Below, one piece after another: positions 1 through 7,530 of a stretch of 64,000 nucleotides of DNA. Origin of the DNA: Litorimonas sp963972195 (GTDB lineage: Bacteria > Pseudomonadota > Alphaproteobacteria > Caulobacterales > Maricaulaceae); assembly GCA_963972195.1 (NCBI GenBank), contig CAXATH010000007.1:62001-126000 (forward strand). The letters run 5' to 3'. How positions within the stretch are numbered: position 1 is the stretch's first letter; every line of letters begins with the position of its first letter. A program made the translations under genes and the position numbers. The notes below the pieces were generated by a model. It made no database searches and was not told where the DNA came from. It saw nothing but the letters and a program-made list of their open reading frames with translations.

Positions 1-728
1 GCAGAGGCGTGAGCCAGATTATTCTGGCTGGTCATGGATAATTTTCGAATGGAGCGTCCAATCAGAATTGCTGGCACCAGAATTATGGGTCCGATAAGCA
101 CGACAAGAAGCGTCAGCTTCCAGCTCACAAAAAACATCCAGATAATCGCTCCAATAGTCACCACTGCTGAACGAAGCGCAAAGGAGACGGAAGAGCCAAT
201 AACGGTTTCGATCAGCGTTGTATCTGTTGTCAGGCGAGATAGAACTTCCCCTGTGCGCAAGGTTTCAAAGAAGGTGAGATCTAGGCGCGTAAGTTTGCCG
301 AAAACCGCTTTTCGGATGTCGGCTATGACGCGCTGGCCGAGCAAACTAATAAAATAAAATCGCGCTGAACTGAAAATGGCTAAGGTGAGTACGATGATAA
401 TAGCAAATCCGAAATAGGGCGTGAGGCTACCGACATCACCGCCGAGCGCATAAGTACTGCAATAGTCCAGAGGTTTGGAGTCGCCGATAAATCCACAATC
501 GACAATGACCTTTGCGGCCAGCGTCATGGCAAGGTTGAGCCCAGCGGCCACCATCAAGGCGATAAGGAAAAGCGTAAGGGTGAGGGGATAGCGGGCAATG
601 AACGGCCAGAGTTGCCGCAGCGGCTTTATGCTCTTGGCTTTGCCTCGCTTGGTTTTGTCATCTTCTATCTGCGCCGAAAAAGCGGCCCCGCTACTGCGGG
701 ATATGTCGATATCCTGTTCGTCTGACAC
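1..728 (-). CDS. ABC exporter half-transporter, N-terminal part (partial)
   Basis: N-terminal 242 residues of a type I ABC exporter (MsbA or multidrug half-transporter type). The gene runs off the left edge, so the nucleotide-binding domain is not visible. I chose the GTG at 728: it gives an open frame to the edge and has a purine-rich AGGCAAAG just upstream. Visible parts: a hydrophilic leader of about 40 residues, then membrane segments near 43-73, 104-125, 178-200 and 203-222. The helix carrying FFETLRTGEVLSRLTTDT (residues 153-170) is typical of the cytoplasmic face of ABC membrane domains. The protein would sit in the inner membrane and export a hydrophobic substrate; the substrate cannot be told from this part. 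It is divergent from recQ. Confidence 0.85.
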   Translation of the reverse strand, partial: MSDEQDIDISRSSGAAFSAQIEDDKTKRGKAKSIKPLRQLWPFIARYPLTLTLFLIALMVAAGLNLAMTLAAKVIVDCGFIGDSKPLDYCSTYALGGDVGSLTPYFGFAIIIVLTLAIFSSARFYFISLLGQRVIADIRKAVFGKLTRLDLTFFETLRTGEVLSRLTTDTTLIETVIGSSVSFALRSAVVTIGAIIWMFFVSWKLTLLVVLIGPIILVPAILIGRSIRKLSMTSQNNLAHAS

Positions 729-879
729 CTTTGCCTGACCTTTCTAAAATTTCAGAGCGCTTTAACGCGAAGATGGAGCGCGGGCGAGGGTTAAATCAGC
801 GCAGTTTGCAGCTTTCCTCTCGAAAGGGATGAGAAAAGTCTCTTGAAAGCCCGGCGCATAAATCTATGACCACGCAAGC

Positions 880-2673
880 ATGTCGACTCCTCTCAATATC
901 CTTCAGTCCGCTTTCGGATTTGATGATTTCCGTCCCGGTCAGGAGGAAATTATTCAGGGTATTTTGAAAGGCGAATCTGTCCTCGCGGTCATGCCGACCG
1001 GCGCCGGGAAGTCGCTCTGTTATCAAGTGCCTTCGCAAATATTACCCCGGCCGACTATTGTGGTTTCGCCTCTCGTAGCGCTCATGGATAATCAGGTCGC
1101 TGGCCTCCGGGCAAATGGTATCGCCGCGTCTTGTCTACATTCTGGGCAAAGCCGCGAGGTTAATATCGCGCAATGGCGAGACGTTACGATGGGGCGAAGT
1201 AAAATACTTTATGTCTCTCCGGAAAGGCTGATGACCGGGCGAATGTTGTCTGCGATGAAGGCGTTGAACCCGTCTTTATTTGTCGTGGACGAAGCGCATT
1301 GCGTATCCAAATGGGGGCCAGCTTTTCGTCCGGAATATGCTGACCTGACCCGGCTGCATACTTTGTTTCCCGAGAGCCATTTTGCCGCTTTCACAGCGAC
1401 GGCGGATGACGCCACGCGGGAAGATATTGCGCAGCAACTTTTTAGCCGCCGGGGGAAAATAATTGTCCATGGATTTGACCGGCCTAACCTTTCTCTGACG
1501 GTCTTGCCCGTTGATAACAGGCCGCGGCAATTGGCAAACCTTTTGATCAATCAGAAAGGTAATTCCGGAATTGTCTATTGTCTTTCACGAAAGAATACAG
1601 AGGCTTACGCCAAAAACTTAAATGATGCGGGTTACACCGCCCTGTCATACCATGCCGGCATGTCGTCCGAAGATCGCTATGAAAACCTAGATCGGTTTAT
1701 AACGGAACCAGGTATTATCATGGTCGCAACAATTGCTTTTGGGATGGGTATAGACAAGCCGGATATCCGCTTCGTTTATCACGTCAATTTACCGTCTTCG
1801 ATGGAAGCCTATTACCAGGAAATTGGGCGGGCCGGCCGTGATGGTCTCCCCGCCGAGACGGCGCTTTTATTCGGCCTGGATGATATCCGTATGCGGCGTC
1901 AATTTATTACCAATGACGGAAGTGAACGTGACCACCAAATGCGTGAGTTCAAACGCCTCGACGCCCTTATAGGATATTGCGAAACCTCTGGATGCCGCCG
2001 CCAAGCTCTGCTCAATTATTTCGGAGAAACGACCGACCCATGTGGGAATTGTGATAATTGTCTGAATCCGCCGGAACAGGTTGAAGCCACTGCGACCGCA
2101 AGAGCTGTCTTTTCTGCCATCGCACAAACGGGGCAGCGTTTCGGCACAACCCATATCGTCGCGGTCGCCAGGGGCGAAAGCACTGACCGGATAAAACAAT
2201 TCAGCCATGATAATTTGCCGTCTTTCGGATCTGCCGAGACGAGCGGAAAAGCGTTCTTACAGGCCCTCATTCGGCAGGCCGTAGCTCGCGGACTTTTGGG
2301 CATGGATATTTCCCGCTACGGGGCGCTGACATTATCGCGTGAAGCCGAAGCCATGATCGAAGGGGAGGGAGAGTTTCAGATGAGGCCGCCCATAAAATCG
2401 TCCCGCACTGCAGAGCGTAGGGCTCAGGCGGTCAAGCAAACCGATCTGTCGGATCAGGATCAGTCGCTGCTTATTAGGTTGAAAGCGCTTAGGTCGGAAC
2501 TGGCGCGAGAGCTTGGCAAACCGGCTTTTGTCGTATTTTCAGATGCGACCTTGATGGATATGGTTGCAAAACGCCCGACCCACCGGCAGGAAATGCTGAA
2601 TGTATCGGGCGTTGGGGAAACGAAATTCGCCAGATTTGGCGAAGCGTTTCTGAATATTATTCATCAATCCTAG
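880..2673 (+). CDS. recQ: ATP-dependent DNA helicase RecQ
   Basis: 3'-5' DNA helicase of recombination and replication-fork repair, 597 residues, close to the family norm. Walker A PTGAGKS at 39-45 and the DEAH box at 137-140 are followed by the aromatic-rich loop (CVSKWGPAFRPEY). The usual RecQ form of that loop is CVSQWGHDFRPEY, so Q and H are replaced here. The second helicase lobe ends in the QEIGRAGRDG motif. The zinc-binding part of the RQC domain is present (CETSGCRR, then CGNCDNC), then a winged helix, and an HRDC domain closes the protein (about 530-597). No strong Shine-Dalgarno precedes the ATG. The TAG stop overlaps the stop of the convergent small gene. Confidence 0.96.
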   Translation: MSTPLNILQSAFGFDDFRPGQEEIIQGILKGESVLAVMPTGAGKSLCYQVPSQILPRPTIVVSPLVALMDNQVAGLRANGIAASCLHSGQSREVNIAQWRDVTMGRSKILYVSPERLMTGRMLSAMKALNPSLFVVDEAHCVSKWGPAFRPEYADLTRLHTLFPESHFAAFTATADDATREDIAQQLFSRRGKIIVHGFDRPNLSLTVLPVDNRPRQLANLLINQKGNSGIVYCLSRKNTEAYAKNLNDAGYTALSYHAGMSSEDRYENLDRFITEPGIIMVATIAFGMGIDKPDIRFVYHVNLPSSMEAYYQEIGRAGRDGLPAETALLFGLDDIRMRRQFITNDGSERDHQMREFKRLDALIGYCETSGCRRQALLNYFGETTDPCGNCDNCLNPPEQVEATATARAVFSAIAQTGQRFGTTHIVAVARGESTDRIKQFSHDNLPSFGSAETSGKAFLQALIRQAVARGLLGMDISRYGALTLSREAEAMIEGEGEFQMRPPIKSSRTAERRAQAVKQTDLSDQDQSLLIRLKALRSELARELGKPAFVVFSDATLMDMVAKRPTHRQEMLNVSGVGETKFARFGEAFLNIIHQS

Positions 2674-2834
2674 TTTGAATCGACATCAAGACCATTATCA
2701 TCGACTTCAATAGAGAGATCCGGTTCGTCCGCAGACTGCCCCGTGAAATACATATAGCCCAAACCAAGCACGGCGATGACGAGTGCCCCTACGATGAAGT
2801 AAATCCCTTTTCCGGATCCATTATTATCAGACAT
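2670..2834 (-). CDS. small single-pass membrane protein, 54 aa, unknown
   Basis: A 54-residue reading frame with a good Shine-Dalgarno (AAGGGG about 8 nt before the ATG at 2834). It has a short polar N-terminus (MSDNNGSGKG), one hydrophobic helix at about residues 11-31 and an acidic tail (DEPDLSIEVDDNGLDVD). It should be an inner-membrane protein with a negatively charged soluble tail. Function unknown. Its stop codon is the reverse complement of the recQ stop: the palindrome CTAG at 2670-2673 ends both genes, so the two messages overlap tail to tail. The inverted repeat ACACCC-N6-GGGTGT at 2857-2874 lies in its promoter region and could be an operator. Confidence 0.6.
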   Translation of the reverse strand: MSDNNGSGKGIYFIVGALVIAVLGLGYMYFTGQSADEPDLSIEVDDNGLDVDSN

Positions 2835-2937
2835 TGTGTGTCCCCTTATTTTATTTACACCCCCTATTGGGTGTCACTAATACGTTATCTATAGCATTCG
2901 GTTCCTGAGCACACACTTTAATTTATTAATCCGGCGT

Positions 2938-3402
2938 CTATCTAATCTGGTCTGACTTTTCCCCTAACAGGTAACGCGGGCCGGAACCGGATTCTGCAGC
3001 ATTATCATCAGCATTGTACAAGGCGCAATGGTCGAGAGATAAACACCCGCATCCCATACACCCCGTGAGCTTCTCCTGTAACCTGGTTAAGGCGGCGATC
3101 CGGTCGTGAATATCGACCTGAAAGCTTTGACTTATTTTCTCCCAGTCTTTGAGCGTCGGCGTACGACCGTTGGGCAGGAGGTCAAGTTGCGCTTTAATCT
3201 GTTTGAGCGAAAAACCCAGCTTTTGTGCGATCATAATAAATGAAACACGCCGGATATCGGCGGCTTCGAACACTCTCTGGCCGCTTTGATTGCGGCCTGC
3301 GGAAATCAATCCGGCCTCCTCGTAGAAACGAAGGGCCGAAACCGCGACCCCTGTGCGGGAGGCGACACAGCCAATTAAAATTCCCTTTTTAAATTTTTTC
3401 AT
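2938..3402 (-). CDS. soxR: redox-sensitive MerR-family regulator SoxR
   Basis: MerR-family dimeric activator that senses redox-cycling compounds through a [2Fe-2S] cluster. The N-terminal helix-turn-helix is clear (VASRTGVAVSALRFYEEAGL). The cluster ligands are C115, C118, C120 and C126 (from the ATG at 3402), spaced C-x2-C-x-C-x5-C exactly as in SoxR. The frame is open upstream to 3420, but that start would lie inside the SoxR box, so the ATG at 3402 (MKKFKKG, 154 aa) is preferred. It is divergent from the VOC-family gene, and the shared intergenic space holds an almost perfect SoxR operator. The second half of the dimerisation helix and the cysteine loop are intact. Confidence 0.93.
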   Translation of the reverse strand: MKKFKKGILIGCVASRTGVAVSALRFYEEAGLISAGRNQSGQRVFEAADIRRVSFIMIAQKLGFSLKQIKAQLDLLPNGRTPTLKDWEKISQSFQVDIHDRIAALTRLQEKLTGCMGCGCLSLDHCALYNADDNAAESGSGPRYLLGEKSDQIR

Positions 3403-3410
3403 TTTATCTC

Positions 3411-3441
3411 TTGACCTCAAGTTAAGTTGAGGTCGTAGCCT
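3411..3441 (+). promoter_or_regulatory. SoxR box within a 19-bp-spacer promoter
   Basis: The 18-bp palindrome CCTCAAGTTAAGTTGAGG at 3415-3432 differs by one base from the known SoxR operator consensus (CCTCAAGTTAACTTGAGG). It lies between a TTGACC -35 (3411-3416) and a TAGCCT -10 (3436-3441) that are 19 bp apart. That long spacer is the hallmark of MerR/SoxR-activated promoters. The promoter points toward the VOC-family gene at 3476. Confidence 0.9.
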
Positions 3442-3475
3442 GCAAATAATTCAAACGCAAGGAAAGGGCATCATC

Positions 3476-3934
3476 ATGCAAATAGCGGCACTCGAACACG
3501 TCAATATCACGGTCAAAAATCCGAAGAAAACGGCGGTACTTCTACACAAACTGTTTGGTTGGTTTGTACGATGGGAGGGGCCGAGCCTCGGGGAGGGCTA
3601 CACCGTCCATATTGGCGATGCGGATAGATATCTGGCTCTATATAATCCAGGCAAGAGCGAAAGCTCCGCGCTCAAGCAGTTTCAAACTCGCGGCGGCCTT
3701 AATCATATTGGGTTGGTGGTGGAAGATCTGGACGCCGTCGAAAAACGTGTCTTGGCGGCCGGACTAGTTCCAAAGAGTCATGGTGATTACGAGCCGGGTC
3801 GGCGTTTCTATTTTTCGGATGAAGACGGCGTGGAATATGAAGTGGTCAGCTATTTAAGCCAGAGAGAGGCTTTTAAACGCCAGCTAAGCAGGGAATGCGG
3901 GCGTATGGCCCGGTTTGGCGCATTGGCGAAATAA
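3476..3934 (+). CDS. VOC-superfamily (glyoxalase/dioxygenase fold) protein, SoxR target
   Basis: 152-residue vicinal-oxygen-chelate protein with two beta-alpha-beta-beta-beta modules. The first metal-ligand candidate is in the opening strand (LEHVNITV), the second in GGLNHIGLVVEDLD, and an acidic ligand candidate is in DGVEYEVVSY. Such proteins bind a divalent metal and act as lyases, isomerases, dioxygenases or antibiotic-sequestering proteins; the sequence does not decide which. The ATG has an AAGGAAAGGG ribosome site. The SoxR promoter directly upstream implies induction by redox-active compounds such as quinones or phenazines, so detoxification is the likely role. Confidence 0.85.
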   Translation: MQIAALEHVNITVKNPKKTAVLLHKLFGWFVRWEGPSLGEGYTVHIGDADRYLALYNPGKSESSALKQFQTRGGLNHIGLVVEDLDAVEKRVLAAGLVPKSHGDYEPGRRFYFSDEDGVEYEVVSYLSQREAFKRQLSRECGRMARFGALAK

Positions 3935-3956
3935 ACACGGTTAAGCCGCAAATAAA

Positions 3957-3986
3957 AAAGGCGCCCGGAGGCGCCTTTGTGTTTTT
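3957..3986. terminator. bidirectional rho-independent terminator (VOC gene / gcrA)
   Basis: A 9-bp perfect stem, AAAGGCGCC / GGCGCCTTT, with a CGGA loop. It is followed by T-rich DNA on the + strand and by TTTTTTA on the - strand. It serves both convergent genes. Confidence 0.85.
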
Positions 3987-3998
3987 AAACAGACCGTT

Positions 3999-4541
3999 TT
4001 AGCGAAGCCGCTTGCGAGATGTCGGGTTCGGCCCAATCGCTTTCGTATTGCTGGACGCTCCGCGGCGGCGGCTCGGCTGATAGGCGACCCGGGAATGGGC
4101 GACACAATAGGGCTCATCCTCTTCAGTCTTGCGTCCACAAAAGCGGAATTCGGACTTGGACGGATCCCCAATCGGCCATTTGCACATATGGTCCGTAATG
4201 GTCAGGATAGTGGCAAATTCTCCATTGGACATTTTCTTGGCTTCCAAGGGCGGCGGGGCGGGCACGGCGGCCTCGGCGACGATTTGTTCCGGCGTCCGGG
4301 GCGCGGACGGCGCGCGGGGCGCACGCGGTTTCGGCGCCGGAGTCGTGCCAGCGGATGATTTCTTTGCTGTCTTGCGCTTAGGGCGGGAAGGTTTGGCGCG
4401 GCCGGACAGGCCAAGGCGGTGAACCTTGCCGATGACGGCATTGCGTGTCACTTCGCCAAGCTCTTTGGCGATCTGGCTGGCCGATAAGCCTTCGGCCCAT
4501 AATTTTGTCAAAGTCGCGACGCGATCCTCAGTCCAAGCCAT
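3999..4541 (-). CDS. gcrA: cell-cycle regulator GcrA
   Basis: GcrA is a sigma70-associated cell-cycle transcription factor of alphaproteobacteria that acts at promoters carrying CcrM-methylated GANTC sites. This 180-residue copy has the diagnostic N-terminal domain (MAWTEDRVATLTKLWAEGLS, then NAVIGKVHRLGLSGR) and the conserved C-terminal RNA-polymerase-binding region (CKWPIGDP, FRFCGRKT, YCVAHSRVAY). A Lys/Pro/Ala-rich linker joins them. The AAAGGAGC ribosome site fits the ATG at 4541. It is the best single taxonomic marker in the window. Confidence 0.97.
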   Translation of the reverse strand: MAWTEDRVATLTKLWAEGLSASQIAKELGEVTRNAVIGKVHRLGLSGRAKPSRPKRKTAKKSSAGTTPAPKPRAPRAPSAPRTPEQIVAEAAVPAPPPLEAKKMSNGEFATILTITDHMCKWPIGDPSKSEFRFCGRKTEEDEPYCVAHSRVAYQPSRRRGASSNTKAIGPNPTSRKRLR

Positions 4542-4774
4542 TTTCAGCTCCTTTTAGCCTATGTGCCAGCCGAAATGCTGCTGACACTATATATAGTGTT
4601 TATCTGAGAGATTTTACATCTCATCCTCAATATATCGTATCTACTGAGAGCTAGACCACAAGATGGAGGAGCCAGTTCTCCACAAGATTCAATATATAGT
4701 ATTGCGATAAGCTGTGGATGGATTTTTGAAGTGCCGCCTAAATGCGAGATTCAAAACTTTGTAATGCCTTGCAT
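4542..4774 (-). promoter_or_regulatory. gcrA upstream region with GANTC and DnaA-like sites
   Basis: 233 bp without a gene, upstream of gcrA. It contains two GATTC (GANTC) sites at 4686-4690 and 4748-4752. It also has two near-matches to the DnaA box TTATCCACA: TTCTCCACA at 4676-4684 (8 of 9), and TGTGGATGG at 4713-4721 (7 of 9 on the opposite strand). Control of gcrA by DnaA and by methylation state is known in Caulobacter; its extension to this gene is inference. The region is A/T-rich with several TATA-like runs. Confidence 0.5.
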
Positions 4775-6529
4775 TTATTTCTCAGTGGAAGGGTCTTGGA
4801 CATAGAGCCCATAAACAGCACCGACAAACCCTCCGGCTTGCCGCGTGCTTAGAATTTTTCCGTCTTGAGCATCCGCCAGAGTTTTCCAATTTTTATCATC
4901 GGAACTATAAAAGAAACTGTAACTTCCACCTTCTGACTCAATTTTTAAATAGATTGGCATCGGCGCATCATACTCGATTGGTTTAGAGGCAATCACCACA
5001 CCATTAGTGGTGTCTTTCTCACCAGCTTTCCGCCTCAAGGAGAGAGTCAATGATCCATTGCGATCATGACGAAGACCCATAGCGTAAAAATAATCATCGC
5101 TCTGGAAAACACTTAAGCCAGATTCCGACTGAATATCAGATGGTATTCCGTCTATTTTGGTTTTCGCAATTGAAGATATATGTTGCTGCCGTCGTGCCAG
5201 CAGGGCGGGTTGTCTCATCGTCCCCAGTCCCTCTGATCGAAAATCGATCTCGAGAGCGCCTTCTTGCAAACGATACCAGTCAGATTTCGGTATGCGCGGC
5301 GTCATCCAGTAGGGCGGCAATGCCTGTTCATTAAAGGTGTCCAAAACTACAAAATTTCCGCTCATGGGAATGGGCGGTGCTCCAGCGTTTTTAAGAGCCG
5401 GTCGCTCCCCTGCATAAAAAACTTTTTCATCGCCTTTGAGAATAATCGGCCAACCGTTTTCCCATTGGACAGGCATAAGAAATGTCTCACGCCCAGTATT
5501 ATAGTAATCGCCTTCATATGGACGCACTCCGAGGAAAGTCGCCCACCAGTCTTCATTTCCGTCTTTTACATAATCAGCGTGGCCGATAGAGGTGATCGGA
5601 TTTTCGCGGTCTGGATCAAGATGGCGGTGGGTCATGATCGGATTGTTTTCATAGGGGGTGAATGGACCCTGAACATTTCTGGACCGTAAAATGACCTGTG
5701 AGTGATTGACGGCGGTACCCCCTTCCGCCGCACTTAGATAATACCAACCATCTTTGAAATATATATGTGGACCTTCTATCCAGATTGGTTTTTCTTCGGG
5801 CCTGACGCCTCCGTTAAGAATAACTTTGGGCTCTGAAATTGATTGGAATGTTTCAGGGTCAACGGCGCGCATCCATATGGCGCGATGACCCTCATAAAGC
5901 GCCTCTCCGGGGGGCGCGTCATTATTGATGATATAAACTGTCCCGTCCTTATCAAAATACAAGGAAGGGTCTATGCCGCCAATCTCTGGGAGCCAGATCG
6001 GATCAGACCAAGGCCCGGCGGGGTCGTTAGCCGTAACGATAAAATTCCCGCCGCAATCAACGCAGGTATTTGCCACGTAAAACGTGCCTTGATGATGTTC
6101 AATCGTTGGCGCGAAAACACCTCTCGACAAACCCAAGCCATCAAAATCAAGCATGCCAGGACGATCAATCACATTCCCGATTTGTGTCCAATTCACCAGG
6201 TCTTGGCTTTGAAAGACAGGAAGGCCCGGGAAATATGTAAACGTAGAATTGACGAGGTAATAATCGGAACCAACTTGGGTAATGCTGGGGTCTGGATAAA
6301 ATCCTGAGAGAATAGGGTTCCTGAACTCAGTTTCGGGGTCGATTTTTACCTTTTGGGATTGGTCGTCCCCTTCATAGCGAAACCAATCGAACCGGGCGGC
6401 ATCTTGTGAAGTTTTCGTCGATAAGTTTGGTTCAGGATTTACGTTCGTTTTGGTGATCCTATCGGCGCTACACCCGCAAAGAAGCAGGAAGAGGGTGGCG
6501 GCAAGGAAACTGTTCAAAGTTATGTTCAT
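4775..6529 (-). CDS. glycoside hydrolase family 43 lipoprotein (xylosidase/arabinofuranosidase type)
   Basis: 584-residue secreted glycosidase acting on xylan- or arabinan-type plant or algal polysaccharide. The signal peptide ends in a lipobox (LLLCGCS), so the enzyme is probably tethered to the envelope. The five-bladed GH43 domain starts at NPILSGFYPDPSI (catalytic base Asp in YPDPS). It continues with GGIDPSLYFD (pKa-modulating Asp) and WIEGPHIYFKDGWYYLS (general acid Glu). A C-terminal concanavalin-like beta-sandwich follows (from about VVLDTFNEQALPPYW). A GTG at 6550 would add seven residues, but the ATG at 6529 gives a cleaner signal peptide; neither has a strong ribosome site. No transporter or other glycosidase is adjacent, so it is an isolated utilisation gene. 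Confidence 0.9.
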   Translation of the reverse strand: MNITLNSFLAATLFLLLCGCSADRITKTNVNPEPNLSTKTSQDAARFDWFRYEGDDQSQKVKIDPETEFRNPILSGFYPDPSITQVGSDYYLVNSTFTYFPGLPVFQSQDLVNWTQIGNVIDRPGMLDFDGLGLSRGVFAPTIEHHQGTFYVANTCVDCGGNFIVTANDPAGPWSDPIWLPEIGGIDPSLYFDKDGTVYIINNDAPPGEALYEGHRAIWMRAVDPETFQSISEPKVILNGGVRPEEKPIWIEGPHIYFKDGWYYLSAAEGGTAVNHSQVILRSRNVQGPFTPYENNPIMTHRHLDPDRENPITSIGHADYVKDGNEDWWATFLGVRPYEGDYYNTGRETFLMPVQWENGWPIILKGDEKVFYAGERPALKNAGAPPIPMSGNFVVLDTFNEQALPPYWMTPRIPKSDWYRLQEGALEIDFRSEGLGTMRQPALLARRQQHISSIAKTKIDGIPSDIQSESGLSVFQSDDYFYAMGLRHDRNGSLTLSLRRKAGEKDTTNGVVIASKPIEYDAPMPIYLKIESEGGSYSFFYSSDDKNWKTLADAQDGKILSTRQAGGFVGAVYGLYVQDPSTEK

Positions 6530-6700
6530 AAAACGATCCCAAAGAAGCACGATATGAATGGAGCGCAGAATGTCAAAATATTTCTATCGAGAAATGGAGC
6601 GAACAATTTTGGCTTCCGAATAGGGTCTGAGCTCAAAGGTACATTTTAGGTTCCCAAATCCCTGATTGCCAGCGCCTCTATTCCCCCCTAAACCCGCCTC

Positions 6701-7516
6701 ATGTCTAATATGTCTTCTCTCCATTCCGCTTCTGCTCCATCGGCTCGGAAATTCGGTTTCATCAATTGGATGGGACTGTGGACGCTCTATAAAAAAGAGT
6801 GTCTTCGCTTTTTACGTATTGCGCCGCAGACCTTGCTGGCGCCGATCATATCCAACCTGCTTTACATGACCGTCTTTGTGCTCGCCTTTGCGGCGCTCCG
6901 CGACGATCCGGACGCTTTCATCGCTTTCCTCGCGCCGGGACTGATTATGTTAGGGGTGCTTAATAACGCGTCGGCAAACAGCTCCTCTTCTGTCATGCAA
7001 GGCAAGATAATGGGCAATCTAACCGACTTGCTTGTGACGCCTCTTTCTTTTTACGAACTGGCGATTGGCTGGATTACTGGCGCGGCGACGCGCGGGATTT
7101 TGGTGGCGATTTCGACTGGTATAGCTCTGGCCTTTTTCGCACCTCTCATGCCAACCCATTTATGGGCCGTGATATTTTTTAGTGTCTCAGCGGCGTTGAT
7201 GATGTCTATGGTTGGTGTCCTGTCAGGCATGTGGGCCGAGAAATTCGACCAGCTAGCCGTTGTGAACCAATTTATTATCCTGCCGCTATCCTTTCTCTCA
7301 GGTACATTTTACCGAATTGATGTCCTGCCGGAAGTTTTCCAGAAACTCATCATGTTCAACCCGCTATTTTACGTGATTGACGGCTTCCGCTTCGGATTTT
7401 TGGGTGAGGCTGACAGCAATATTGCAATCGGTGTTGCCTTTATTTCTGCAATCAATATCGTACTGTTTATTACCGTCCTGTTGGTGCTTCGCGCAGGCTG
7501 GCGGATCAAGTCATAA
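6701..7516 (+). CDS. ABC-2 type transporter permease
   Basis: 271-residue inner-membrane permease of the ABC-2 (NodJ/YadH) class with about six hydrophobic helices. It includes the class signature around FNPLFYVIDGFRFGFLG near the C-terminus and the cytoplasmic segment GKIMGNLTDLLVTPLSFYEL. Such proteins export polysaccharides, lipids or drugs with a separate ATPase. No ATPase gene lies beside it, so the partner must be elsewhere. It sits 14 bp upstream of argD in the same direction and may share its transcript. The start lacks a clear Shine-Dalgarno. Confidence 0.88.
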   Translation: MSNMSSLHSASAPSARKFGFINWMGLWTLYKKECLRFLRIAPQTLLAPIISNLLYMTVFVLAFAALRDDPDAFIAFLAPGLIMLGVLNNASANSSSSVMQGKIMGNLTDLLVTPLSFYELAIGWITGAATRGILVAISTGIALAFFAPLMPTHLWAVIFFSVSAALMMSMVGVLSGMWAEKFDQLAVVNQFIILPLSFLSGTFYRIDVLPEVFQKLIMFNPLFYVIDGFRFGFLGEADSNIAIGVAFISAINIVLFITVLLVLRAGWRIKS

Positions 7517-7530
7517 TTTAAGAGCATAAA

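Noticed and set aside
6557..6601. Direct repeat AATGGAGCG twice, 36 bp apart, upstream of the GH43 gene
   Set aside because: Nine bases could recur by chance in this interval and there is no symmetry or known regulator match; not strong enough for an operator call.
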